From: Phoronis australis | Taxonomy: Eukaryota > Phoronida > Phoronidae | Length of the DNA: 64,000 bases | NCBI GenBank assembly: GCA_002633005.1 | Contig: NMRA01000373.1 | Coordinates: 62,001 to 126,000, forward strand | Direction: 5' to 3' | Position numbers and translations under genes: made by a program | Shown here: positions 1-13,400 of the stretch, in pieces | Numbering within the stretch: the stretch's first letter is position 1 | Layout: each line of letters opens with the position of its first letter | The notes under the pieces: model-generated | The model's database searches: none | Seen by the model: only the letters and a program-made list of their open reading frames with translations | What the model was told of the DNA's origin: nothing

Positions 1-1069
1 TAGTCCAAGGCTCGATCTACATGTTGGGGACGAAATGAACTACCCGGGCTGTGTGAAATTTCTGGGTCTAACGGAGACACTGACGCAGTGGTCAGCCAGC
101 TCGCTGTATCAAGACTATAGTCAAAATCCAAATTCGTTTTATCGTGTCCCTGTCAATAATAACGGCATGCTAAAGCCTTCTTAATTTTCGTACTTCAGGA
201 ACATAACAATCACGTGTTTTGTACACATACGCGCACGCCGCAGATCACATCTCGGAAATTGCCGATTTGACGGATGACAATGAATGAACACAATGAAATT
301 AACAACGTCGTTTTACAGCTTGTAAGATTCATAATAAACGTACGTACTTTGAATATTGCAATGCATGTGTTCCAAAATCTAAATAACTTGGGTCCTATAT
401 TTTTGAATTAGTGCGCGCCGAATGAAAGTAATCGTGAGTGTTGCTGTGTTGCAAAATCTCTTATCCTGGGCCGATTTGAAAATTCAAAGTTGTACTCATA
501 TTTGTTTTCGCTCCTCTTTTCAAATATTACAGTAAAAACTACGTAAAACTCTCTCCATAAAAAGAACAGTCTGCTAGCTAGATTGTAATCAGCTGATCAT
601 ATCCGCATGAGCGAAGCCAATTATCCTCGCTCGTGACTCGATGACTAGAGCACCTTGGCGGCATCCCTTTGATCGGGAGCCGAGTGCGACTCAGCCAAGG
701 TGGATAAATACGGTCTAGTTCAATTTTCCATACCCCACCGTTTACCTTAACCACTGGGGTTAGGACCAATCTTATTTAGTGGGAATGTTCATAGCATGGT
801 CCATGATATATCACAGTGTTTTATAGCTGTGAAGTCCTCGCTAATGCCATAATTGCTCTACTCCTCATAACACGACCTTAGATTGGATTTCCTGAAAAAA
901 AGCAGCATGACTTGTTGTACAAATAGGATGAAGTACATGTATAAGGTACCATGGCACGAGCCGAGTTTCTAACGATTTAATGTCAACAGAATGTTGCAGT
1001 CGCACAAGATGTACAGGGACAAAAACTTGTAGCTGAAGACAATAACTCTACTGTATGGACTGAATGTAC
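1..1069. other. No gene seen (left edge)
   Basis: Intron or flank of the receptor gene. A frame at 578-769 (minus) contains a tRNA-A-box-like CAGTGGTTAAGG but no B box was found. Later receptor exons (GPS, PLAT, membrane segments) are not seen here. Confidence 0.5.
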
Positions 1070-1118
1070 CAGCCTCTATACTAACATCTGAGTTTTCTTG
1101 GAGAACCTGATGTTTCAA
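1070..1118 (-). CDS. Possible exon 25 (weak)
   Basis: A 49-bp stretch after a pyrimidine-rich acceptor (TTTGACAGAG) and before a CTG|GTACAT donor would continue exon 24 in phase 0 and encode LKHQVLQENSDVSIEA, an amphipathic helix. The region after REJ in this family is helical, so it is plausible, but nothing specific identifies it. Confidence 0.28.
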
Positions 1119-1270
1119 CTCTGTCAAATGGTACAGTCACAAAGAAATCAACCAATAATACGAGAGAACACGTAACGTTACACCTACATTTCCAGCTAGC
1201 GGGTGGCGAGGAATACAAATATCCCAAAGAACTCTAACCGTAACAAGATCGACTGGCATGTAGACAGTAC

Positions 1271-1401
1271 CTTCACTGTATGCTCTACATCAGAGAAGGA
1301 TCCAATGCTGTCGATAACACGAACGATGATGAACACATTGTGGTTATTGGATTCTAGTCCAGCTGGCAGTCTTATGGGTTGACTTGACTGAGGTTGAGTA
1401 T
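1271..1401 (-). CDS. Exon 24: REJ module, last exon seen clearly
   Basis: Encodes IRLPAGLESNNHNVFIIVRV and then IDSIGSFSDVE, matching the REJ segment 'LP.G......v.i.V.v.D..G......'. The acceptor CTTAG (AG at 1403-1402) is used because it gives the required phase 1; an alternative TTCTCAG further upstream does not. Phase 0 out (AAG|GTACTG). Residues 2214-2257. Confidence 0.82.
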
Positions 1402-4400
1402 CTAAGCGACAGAAACTGAGAATTATGTGGGGGGGTAATGTTCTTCAAATTCCTAATTTATTTTTGAAAGAGTGCAGAAATAGTCATCTTTCAAATTTCT
1501 GACATACTACAGTCATAAAAGTTTCACACTTTGATCGTAGCAAGATGATAATTTTTTCTCAATAATTTTTACCAGAATTTCACGACAAATAAAATTTCCC
1601 TTGTATGCCATTTTTTGTTCACATTCGAAACAGATTTTCCACTTGATTGCAACAAACACAACAGCAACTCAGAGCCGTTATGTACCCATGTTGTGGAATG
1701 AGTAACCTGGTGGCCTCATGGGGCCTGCGAGGCTACAGCTGTGTCCTTATCAGTTTGACAGTGGCAAACCAACATAGTCCAGCTCTCTTATTGTCTGCTT
1801 CCATGTGATAAGTTCACGGAATCCAGCAATTACGTTGCTAACAGCACGACTGACGCTAACCCAAATACTATTTGCAAACGACTTTCAACAAATGTCATGA
1901 AGCAGATGTGTTTTGTATGAAATACTTCCACCAAAAAAAAACTTTGAATGGAGAAAATCGGTTGACTTTCAAAGAAATTAGTCTTAGTTTTCACCCCTTG
2001 ATTCTTTTGTGTGACTAAGCTCTGACCAGCTTAACCACAGTATTGTGTACCAAAACAAAAGGCGTACTTGACAAGTTTAATCGATCGTGATTCTAGATTA
2101 GATTCTGATAGTGGAAATTTCATGATTTTTACACTGGAGGAGAATGGTACGTAATGGTTGAAATACACCCATGACAGCAATGTAAATGATGCTTTTTAAT
2201 AAAAAAAGACCATTAAATGGCGCAGAATACGTCAAACCCATTCAAAATTGGGAAAGTGTAGTTGTCTCTCTAGTAGAAAACTGTTTGTCAAATTTCATGA
2301 ACATCCACAAACTAAGGAACTCCAAACTGATAGGCAGACGTACAAAACAAATTCCAATTAGAAGGCACTGTGGTAGTCAAATCCGTTCATCTGATGTAGA
2401 GTAAATATGGGTAGACTTGAAAATTGTGATCTTGCAAGGTAGATACATCTGCAGATGTGAAAATAATGTCATTAGGGAGGTCCACAGGTACGTTGGCCCT
2501 ATTTGAAAATCAACGCCAGTCGTGCTCATGTCAGTAGGAACACATCTGTCAATTTTCATAACCAACCACTGAGCAGTTTGGTACATGCAGAAGCAGAAGG
2601 CAAAAAAGCAGACCAAAAAATAATTGATATAGCCAGTATGTGGCGCAGAATACATCAAATTCATCACAGACTGGAAAGAGGATGTCATCTATATAATAGA
2701 AACTTGTTTCCAAATTTCATGAAAAACATAAGATATAATGGCTAAGGTAAAAAATAAAAATGCTACTGGGAGGCATAGCGATAGTCAGAGCCATGCAAAA
2801 AGTCATGGGCAGCCACTGTCACATTTATAGGAAAACAGCAGAAAAAGTTCACAAACACCATAGAAAGAAATCAGGAGCTGCAGCCATAATCGCAAGAATA
2901 CAAAATCACCACAGGGGGATCCATTCAAAAATCAATGTCAGTCATGGTCTTCTCATCAGGAACACAACTGATACTATTGAATATAATGATTCCTTGAGCA
3001 GTTTGGCAGATAAAGAGCCAAACGTTTAAACAAACTATAATTGTAAAAACTGCCACTCAGGTGCAAAATTTACTGAATCTGTCCACAAAGGCATAATTGT
3101 CACAATAGGCATCATAGATACCTAGTATATAATTTGCCAAATTTCAGAAAAATCCATTAATGAACTCCGAAGATACAGAGGCAAAGTTACGTAAAGAAAG
3201 TAAAACTGCTACTAGGGCAAACACCTGTGGTCGGATTGGACTGCGTTATCCATTATCGTCTCCATAGGAACATATCTGCCTTGAAATGCTCGGGCTGTAG
3301 GGGCAATGAACATGGTAATTACGCCTGGTCTGGCAATGGAACTTAACGCCATCAGGTGATGTGTATAGGCGTGAAATCGCATGTTATTGGCCAATCAAAG
3401 GTTTGTGGTTTTCTCCAGGAATATCCACAAACCCGAAAATGAGGAGAGGTTTTTTGGGTTGTTCTATCACACCACAACGTGTTATGAGCGGGAACACATG
3501 CAGTCGGATTGGTCTGAAACTCGTCTTCATACGTTATCATCCCTATAGGAACAACATATCTGTACCTTAATTAAGTACCAGGCAGACCTAGATCAGTGTC
3601 AGGTTTTGCTAGCTTCACATAGACAGCACAGACACCTTGAAACTACACATTATGTATACTGTACACAATTCACGGTTTGAAAAAACAAGGCTGTTGAGAA
3701 AATGTTGGCAAAACCACACAATTGTAAGAAACTATTACTAAAAACATGAAACAACATGAAATACAATCTCTCTAAACAAATTATTAAAACAACTCACTGC
3801 TCTGTATGAAAGCTTTATCAAAATCCTTGTTCAGCTGCTGATAAAATTCAAACATGAATGGCCGATCTTCACCATGGAACCCATCACACTCTATTGCAAA
3901 TGTTGTGTTCAGAGCAATGCCCTTATGAGGACTGATGGTGCACTTGTGATCTTTGGTGATGGGAGGCTCATTAACAATGATTTTACGGAACCCGATGCCT
4001 GGAAATTTTAAACCATAGTTATAAGCTATGTGCTTCTACCAATTGTGAACATACAGTGTTTAAATACAATTAAGCAAAATTCAAGGACAATTACAGTTAT
4101 AGTACTCAAGACGATGAATATTTTGAAGAGAAATAACTCTAAAATATAAGTAAAACTTATTAGTATTCATACATGCTATGCATTGGTCCCACCATGCGAC
4201 CTATATTTTAGACTGCAACTTTCTTCTAAGCATACTGATGCTCTAGTTCACTAACCTTTCGGGACCACCGATCGATTACAGAAATCCAGAGACATATTAA
4301 AAGCATGACTTGCCCGAACTTGAGAATGTAAACTACATAGTACAAATAACATCCTATAAATCAGTGCACTGATATCGTGTAACTAAGAATTATTAGACTA

Positions 4401-7400
4401 AGTCTGACATATACACCATGTGGTGGTCACATCACACTGTTGGAAAAGATTTCTTAATACCAACTGCGTTTCAAACTCAGATCTTTCTATTTACAATATA
4501 GTATATTAAATTACAAGGTTCGACTAAGCCACAACCACTCGCATTATGCGACCTGAAACTGCCGTTGGCTAACTTGCCAAATGCAATTTCACTTTTTTGA
4601 AGAAACAGACTGAGGTAAACGTAAAAAAATAAAGTTGCTACTAGGTGGCACACAAGTAGTCAGATTTGTCTGAAAGTCGTCATCATCCGTTGTCATCATC
4701 ATATAAATGCACTTACTAAATTTAGTAAAGATCCTGCTAACGGTTTAGGAGATATAGCCATAGGCGCAAAAAAAAAACNAAAAAAAAGGTTATCAAAAAA
4801 AAAAAAAAAAGCATACTGATGCTCTAGTTCACTAACCTTTCGGGACCACCGATCGATTACAGAAATCCAGAGACATATTAAAAGCATGACTTGCCCGAAC
4901 TTGAGAATGTAAACTACATAGTGCAAATAACATCCTATAAATCAGTGCACTGATATCGTATAACTAAGAATTATTAGACTAAGTCTGACATATACGCCAT
5001 GTGGTGGTCACATCACACTGTTGGAAAAGATTTCTTAATACCAACTGCGTTTCAAACTCAGATCTTTCTGCTAACAACATAGTATTAAATTACAAGGTTC
5101 GACTAAGCCACAACCACTCGCATTATGCGACCTGAAACTGCCGTTGGCTAACTTGCCAAATGCAATTTCATTTTTTTGAAGAAACAGACTGAGGTAAATG
5201 TAAAAAAATAAAGTTGCTACTAGGTGGCACACAAGTAGTCAGATTTGTCTGAAAGTCGTCATCGTCCGTTGTCATCATCATATAAATGCACTTACTAAAT
5301 TTAGTAAAGATCCTGCTAACGGTTTAGGAGATATAGCCATAGGCGCAAAAAAAAACTGCCACTAAAAGGCGCCACAGTAGTTGAAGTCGTCGAAAAATCA
5401 TCGTCAATCGTCCTCTTCATAGTAAGAACAATACATGCACATTTTCACAATCATGCTTAGAGTGGTTTGGTTGATAGAGGGGAGGTCGCTAGAAAACACA
5501 CCTGAAAACAGTAAAACTGGCCACTAGGTGGTGCTAACTACGTCAAATCCATCCGAAAATGGGAGGATACCGTCGTCTCACTAATAGATGCATAATTATA
5601 TACCACATTTTGTGAGAATATGTTGAGGACCTTTGAGGATACAGAGGTAAACGTAAAAAATTAATATTGCCACTAGGGGGCATACTGGTACTCGGATCCA
5701 TCCGAATGTTCGCTCATGCCGTCTCATCCATGAAAGGAACAAATGTGCAAAATTTCATGAACATACGTCAATCGGTTTTGGAGATAGAGCAGCGGACGCC
5801 GGACAGACGCCGTCTGGACGGACGGACAGAGAGGACAGCATAATAAGTTGATTAAAGTCTTGAGCAGATGATTAAAATGTAGCTTAGGTGCATAGACAAA
5901 GCGATCAATTGTAGCAATGCGTCTGAGGGAACTGTTCTTTGTTCCAACATGACAGATTATAAAAGTTTTGAATACAACAGAATAATACGCATGCTCACTT
6001 TCTAACATAACATAACATAACATAACATAAGAAGTTAATAATGAATAAGTATAACACTACAATAAAAAAAAGCCCAGCTTCTCACTGTAACAGTAGCATA
6101 TCATTGTGACAGTCGCTTTTTGGCAGCCATGACCTACTAGACCTAGTCCCCCCATGCGGCAGGGTTAGCATCGCAATCGGCTGCATTGCAAGAGGCACCT
6201 ATCAGACGCCTACAGTGTTGTATTATCTATGTTCACCACTAGGTGATTCTCCCGGCATTCCTGTTTCTTATCGCCGGAAGTCAAATAAACGATCACTGTT
6301 CTCATCTTCGCCTTGTGTTTACTTGATTATAGTCAAACTACTCACGAAATAACCCAACATACAGTACTAAAAAATTCGATGGCCTCAAATCCAGAATGGT
6401 GAGCTGACATTTTACCTGACTCGCTAATTGTGAGTTGGACGCTGCACTATGTTATCCCACACTGCATTGGATCTGGGCATTGATGCAAGATACTTGCGGC
6501 GAGAAATCTTCCTTGAAATGGAAACAGTTCTAAACCGGACAATTCAAAGGCCAACAACACTTCAGTGGGCCTCCAATGATGGCAGGGCCAGAACATATTT
6601 TGTGAAACAGGAGCATTTCACTACTAGTTAGTATAACTGTGATCTTGTGTGACCTTACATCTTCACAAGTATTTTGTGTCAATGGAACACAACCCTGTGG
6701 CTATCGAACGAATTTATGAGCTCTTCAAACTCAGGAGGTACAAATTCAGCTATCAGGCTAAGTCATACCAATTTCCATACTATGTATACAGCAAAATGAG
6801 TAAGTTTTGTCTTTACCTTTTTCTGGGTTGCTGCCACGGAGCACCGACACACACAGGTAAAACTCCTTTCCATACAACTCCACCTTGTCAAACACAAAAG
6901 GGTCCAAAGCCAGATCACTTCCTGTGATGCCAGTGCCCTCTGCAGACCAAAGCCAGTTGTCCTCAGGCCACCTGAACGCTTCATAATATTGTAAGTTAAA
7001 GTCCTTTGGTTTGCTAATAATGTCCCACCTTTGAAAAACGACAAAAAACGTTTGAACAGCATTATTTTCAAAATAATCAATTCCATATATCTGACAAAGG
7101 CAGGTATATTAGAATTCTCAAATCGAATCAAAGCATTCCTAAGATTTACCAACTAAGTCACTTTATAGACAAATAATTGCTGATGTCACTAAAAGTAAGT
7201 GAATCCTTAGTAGGTACAAATCAAAGAGCAAAGCTAAATTTGCAGTTAACTCGGAACTATTAATCCCATCTTCCGCGTCATATTAAAATTGGCAAGACCA
7301 ACGCAAAGTATTCCCTTACGAAAAATTCCAATAGTATTTTCTATTGGATTCCTATAGGAAATCCAGTAGGATCCAATAGGAATCCAATTGGATTTTAGCC

Positions 7401-10400
7401 CAATATCCTATAGGAATCCTACAGGATTTCTTATAGGATTTCCTATTGGATCCTATAGGATTTCCTATTAGATCTTATAAGATTTCCTATAGGAATTCTA
7501 TAGGAATCCTATAGGATTTCTTATAGGAAATACTATAGGAACCTATGGGACTTCCTATTGGATCCTATAGGATTTCTTACAGGAAACCCTATTGGACTTC
7601 CTATTGGATTCGATAGCATTTCCTATTGGATTGTATAGGCACTCCTATATGGTTTCCTATAGGAATCTTCTAGGGTTTCTATAGGAATCTTATAGGATTT
7701 TCTATTGGATCCCATAGGATTTCCTATTGAATCTTATAGGAAATCCAATAGGATCCTATTAGATTTCCTAAAGCATTCAATAGGAAAGCCTATAGAAATC
7801 CTTTAGGATATCGTATGAGAAACCCTATAGGAATTCGTATAAGACTTGAATATATCCAGTAGGCAGTTCAATGATTCTATAGGAAGTTCAATAGGATTCC
7901 ATGAAGCAATTAACATACATGTATTAAGACTCGCCTGAATATTAAAATTTACAAAAATTAACGACTCAGAAGAGCTGAAATTAGATAAACACAAATCGAT
8001 AGTTTACTATATACTCTTAGGTTAGTTGTTTGTTAAAATGCCTAGAAATCAGATTTGTGATTAAATTCCTACAGTATTTTTTTCAATAGGAATTCCTATA
8101 GGATATCTTGATCCTATAGGAATCCTATAGGAAATCGATATTCCTACAGGAATTCCTATAGGAAATCTTAAGATTCCTATAGGATCAAGATATCCTATAG
8201 GAATTCCTATAGGATCCTATTGAATATTTTCAAATGGGTTGAAATGAACTAAACACTGCACCAAAAATGGTGTGCTTCTAAGGGTGTTTAGTATCCAGCA
8301 ATGGAACTAGGCTTATGTAGCCAAAATAATTGCTAAAAATTAACCACAGCTGACACATCATTTTGACAATGATCACTGACAAACAATATATTAAAAACTA
8401 AAAAATAGCCAACCGGGACACTACTGCAGTAAAATCTATAAGATAGAGAACTGGTTCCAGCAAAGTAGCCAACAAGGAATGCTAGAATAGTAAACTTCGA
8501 AAGAATACAATGGTACTGGTGCATCCCCATCACAAAGTTCTGTGCCGAGTTTCAACAAAATTGGTTCTAATATGTCACTTGGCTAAAAACACACACACAC
8601 ACACACACACGCAATTTCCTGTTCAAAAATCAAAAACTGCCAACAGAGATTGCCCCCATTGTCAAATCTGACCAGAAACAATTCACTCATCCACAATTAT
8701 GTGCCAAAGTTCATCAAGATTCAATAAGTGGTTGTGGAAATAATCATCAAACAAGCATTAACTGTTCCCTGGGGTCACCTCCACCAGGTAAATGGTGTAC
8801 AAATAGGGTTTGGGTACCTCCACTGTTAAATTTGTAATGTGTGTTAAGAATAAATGGTTTATGTTTAATAGAAACAAGATGGTGGATTTAAACCGGCTTG
8901 ATATGTTTTGGCGTTTATTAAAACACCATCCCAATAAGAAAAAATAGTGGTTTAAAAAAACAACAAACATTAAGCAAATTGAGCTAGACGCATGTACAGA
9001 ATACGTGACCACAAAAAATTGATGTAAAAATATGACTTGAACATCATGAAGCATATTTACAGGATAAATCATTTTGTTGCCCATTAGTCTGTGAATAACG
9101 AATTTAAAAGATTGACTGATTGACAAATATATTAAATTACGAATTCCCAACATGGCGAGTCTTTCACCAATCACATGAGAGAAGAAAGTTACCTGTAGGT
9201 ATATTTATCAAATCTGTTGAAGCTTTTGATATGAGACCTGGCCGATAACTTCTGACGCGGGTTCAGCTTCTGACGTTTATTGGCAACAAGCCTGAAGAAA
9301 AATTGGAAAATTGGGGAATAGCACGAACAAGCGACTATACAAAGTACAATGCAAGACAAAAGTAATCAGAGAGTAATTCAGTAAAATTAGCATAAAAATG
9401 ACTGGTACAAACTATTATGGTCAGAAAATTATAAATAGCTTAGCAATATTTACTAAACTTTCTCGTTAATTCCTCTTCAATCTGGATCCTTAGGGAAGGC
9501 TTTTCTGATGATGAATTCGACCTCCACCCAGTCATAAATGACAGGGAATTCTGTGTCGTTTTGTCTGAGATGACTTTTGGCGAGACTACTGCATATGGCA
9601 AAAATTTAATGGGGATATAGCACATGGTCAAGTAGTNAATTTAACTGCTTTATGTCATGGTCAATGCACTTTCAATTTGAAAAGTACTGTACTAATTCCG
9701 ATCCTAGACTACCAAAAAGCTCCCCTAAGGATCAACTACCCAAAAGCTCTCCTAAGGAAAGACTTACCTGAAACCTCCTCTGAGTCTTTTTATGACCATA
9801 TTTAAAAATGTCAAAAGCTTTCAATTTTAATATGCATGATATCCCAAAAAAATGTATACACACTTCAAATAACAACGACTGTTGTTTTTTGACACAGGGA
9901 CAAGACCACGAAGTCCGACTTAAATTCATAGCACTGGACAAAAACTGAATTATCAGTCTTTGGACCAAAATAAATGAATGTTTTGTAAACTTATGAAAAA
10001 GACTATAAAGTGTCTTTGCACTTCCTTAACATAATGCAATAATTTTCCTTTTCCAAAACTAAGGCGTTTGTTTGCAATTCCCGAACACACAGAGCACACG
10101 ACGGCACACATGCCTACATATTTAATGGCAAGGTGTACCATACAGTAGGCTCTGGTGCAGAGACCGGTCAACAGGAACCAATTGAATTCCTATCATGCAC
10201 TTTTGTATGACTACATTGTTGGTACACCCTGTAATAAAACCTTTTTTCAACTGACAACTGCCATCTTACTCTATGCTGACTTCAGGAGGATCGCCATGAG
10301 TGATGTTAAGCTTCTGTGTAAACCATGTCACACGGTCGTCTTTTCGTGCTTCAACAAATATCTCGTAGGCTTCACCCTCAATCATGTTAGAAGAATCCAG

Positions 10401-13400
10401 CCACATTTGTCCCATACTGATATTTCCGAACGGTATCCTGTCATGTTCACCCAAGGGTCCATTCAAAACCAGCAAACCTTGACAGAAGAGTCACAAATTA
10501 GCAAAGTCGGGTTTATTTCGAGTCGAACATTTTTAGACACATTCAGTACAGAGTACATTCATTGTCAAATCACTTACGGGGTCATAAAAAGTTAAATTTG
10601 TGGCTTCTAATTTTACACACTTATGCCAGTAAGGGGGATTGAAATTTGTCAAGTGGTCACTGGCTTTAAAACTACCAGACTATAATTTTTCCATATTACA
10701 AAATGCTCAAAATAGTCAATTTCAGTTTTGCATTCTTTCAAATATGGAAGTAAGTCTTAAAACTGACCTGGAGTGTGTAGACCATTCTTGAGGCATCCTG
10801 GAGGGAACTGTATCGTTCCATTACAAGGACTCTTGGTAAGATTCTCAGACAGTGACCAACGGTCACATACTCGGCGACAATAAAACCAATAGCTGATATC
10901 TGCTCTTCTCAAGTCTTCATCCACGATATCTGGATCATAGCTGGTGGTATAAGCATCGACTGTGAGATTGGTCAAGTATTTCTTTCCAACATAGATGCCC
11001 CCTACCATGTCAACATAAAGTGGACTCTTGGCAATGCGGAAAAGAACCTCTCGTACAGTCCAGATACCAACCTCCTCCAACATCGTCACATTGAGAACAA
11101 ACTTGTAGAGCCCATAATCCAGAGTGTGACTTTTGAACTTCAACTTCCTCAAGTTACCCGACTGCAGCACCATGGATTTGTTTTGCACTAGGAAATCCGA
11201 TATATCGCGCCACCTACCATCAGATGCCTCCTCATAGACAGACCAATGATAGCTTGTAGTTAGCTTCCAGCAACTGAGCTCCACCAAGCTGTAGATGAAA
11301 AAACTGTGCGAGCGAAAGACAACCTGAACACCAGGCAGGTGAGAATCACAGTTGGACTGTTGGCAGGAGTTGGGAGTCTTGACGTCAACTTTGGGGAAAG
11401 AACACGGTCCTCTGGTTATACCAAACGTACAACACGATGATACTGAGGACACCACATTCGAAATATTGATGCGAAATTCAAATCTGCCAATGCTTTCAAA
11501 TTGGTTTTCCAAAAGCAATGTCTTTTTTTTGTATATTTCGCCATCACTGCAGTCAGTTATGTTTCCAATTAAGTTGGAAAGGGTTTTGTTGTAATCTTGG
11601 ATGCACTGCGTGGTGTTACCAAACATCAGAAAACGTCCATTGGTGGCTTTTTCATCATCGAAATCAATGGAGTAACAAGAGCAGGTGCCAACTTGGCTGA
11701 AACTGACCAAAAACGTTTTGAGTGCTCCACGTTCGCTTGTTCCTCCACAGTCAACTACATTCACCACCACTTTGTCTTGAATAGTTATGTGACGAGAGAA
11801 GTTCAGTGCGTGTAGTGGATTAGAACAGTTAAGATGAACTTGATATTCCCCGGGTGCCTGATAGATGTGACTCTGGATGTAAACTTGCGATGGAGTTGTC
11901 CTCACAGAACCATCACCAAAGTCCCACCAACATGACACCTGCGTGCCTGAAGTGCGATTGGAAATCATTTTGATTGGCTCGTGGGATGGGTAGACACTCA
12001 CTTGTGGCCCATATCCAGGATTTTCCTCAAGTTCGTCAATGTAAAATGTTTGTAATCCAGTGATTTCAGTGTAGACGGTGTGCTGACAATGTAGTTGGGT
12101 GGATGACACTCGATTCCACAACCTGACTGAAATATTGAAGGCACCAGGCTGTGTGTAGTTGTGTCTAAGATGGAGACATAAATCAATGTCTGAACCAAAA
12201 GGTATCCCTGAACAATTCAGAACCACAACTTTTTCAGCGGAAGTTCCGTCGTCAAAGTCAACAATTAAAAAAGTGTCTGTTGGTAAGCTGACCGAATTTC
12301 CAACAAGTAAATCAAACTCGAGATCAATGCTCCTTTCGGGATATGGAAGCAGACTTTCTGAATTGCAGCGAAGTTCAAACTTTTCAACGGGATATTCCAC
12401 GATCACCTTCTCTGATTCTGACAGAGCCACGGATGATGAGCCAGCACAGTTACTGGCACTCACATTGACACGATAATGCCCAGGTACTAAATACTGGTGC
12501 TGTATTCTAGAGGAAGTCTCATTCAACTTAAACACAGAAAAGTTGTTGCCATCCAAGAAATTCCACGAGAACCAGATTCTGGTGCCCCATACTACTTCAG
12601 CCACGAGATCTACCTTCTCACTGACATTAATCACATGGGTAATTGGACGAACAGACAAGTTGGTAATCAAGCGATCAACATCCATGACGGCCTCAAATGT
12701 CTTGTTGCTGACAAGGTTTCCAGATTCGACGGTGGTGTTGTATGTTCCAAACTGCGTGTAGCTGTTTGTGAAAACCACAGGAGACGAAGTATTGAACTGC
12801 ACCCTCTGAGAAGAGGAAAAATTATGTCCATCGTTAATGGTAAATGTGACATTAGTTGGAATATGTGTGTCATTGCCACGATACTCTAAGATGAACGATA
12901 CATCACCAGGTTGCTGAAATGGGATTTCGACGCATTTGTCCATCACTAGGGCTATATCTTTAATGATATTCTGTGCAATGACAGTTACCTGTTTAGTGAC
13001 GTTGCTTATGTCATTAGAACAATTCAACGACACATCAAATATACCATCATATGGGAAGGAATGGTTGAAAATGATAGCATCCTGAGCCAACAACAGGTGG
13101 TGTGCTATGACATCAGATGAGTCGCCATAGTAAATATCACATGCAAACCGTGAACCCCAATCCATCTGTATTGTAAATTCCATGTTTTCAAAAGTGGAGA
13201 TGACACTATGGCTTGAGGTGAAGGAAACGTTGATTAGAGCATAGTCGACCCAAAGTTCGCCAAAACACTCGATAGGATTGGACACAAGGTTATCCGCTCT
13301 GACACTAACATTGTGCAATCCAATGACCTTGTACATGTCAGGACTAATCACAGCCGCCCATTCCAGATCGGTAACATGACTGACCTCAATTTCCAGTTCG

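Larger units (their letters stand above)
2160..5840. repeat. Array of diverged repeat units in introns 22-23 region
   Basis: Related units of very roughly 150-200 bp recur, each with a start like TGCCACTAGGTGGC, a middle like GTCAAATCCATCCGAAAA with GTCGTC, an AAATTTCATGAACAT segment, and an end like AGGTAAACGTAAAAA. Clear starts are near 2205, 2640, 2760, 3208, 4635, 5214, 5357, 5517 and 5668. The array ends in GGACGCCGGACAGACGCCG at about 5795-5825. Exon 23 (3798-3998) sits inside it. Likely an interspersed repeat that expanded locally. Confidence 0.65.

Noticed and set aside
6763-7152. 129-residue minus-strand open frame over exon 22
   Set aside because: It is the wrong frame for the receptor. 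The frame set by exons 21 and 23 gives REJ-like sequence; this longer one does not and needs no splice sites.
7325-8222. CRISPR-like array
   Set aside because: There is no fixed repeat with unique spacers of even length, and the genome is eukaryotic; it is a degenerate palindromic satellite.
9440-9631. Possible extra exon between exons 20 and 21
   Set aside because: Exons 20 and 21 already join in phase 2 with REJ-like sequence, and this stretch has no matching donor and acceptor pair.
12497-12889. Plus-strand open frames opposite exon 19
   Set aside because: Shadows of the coding strand; no start context or family features.
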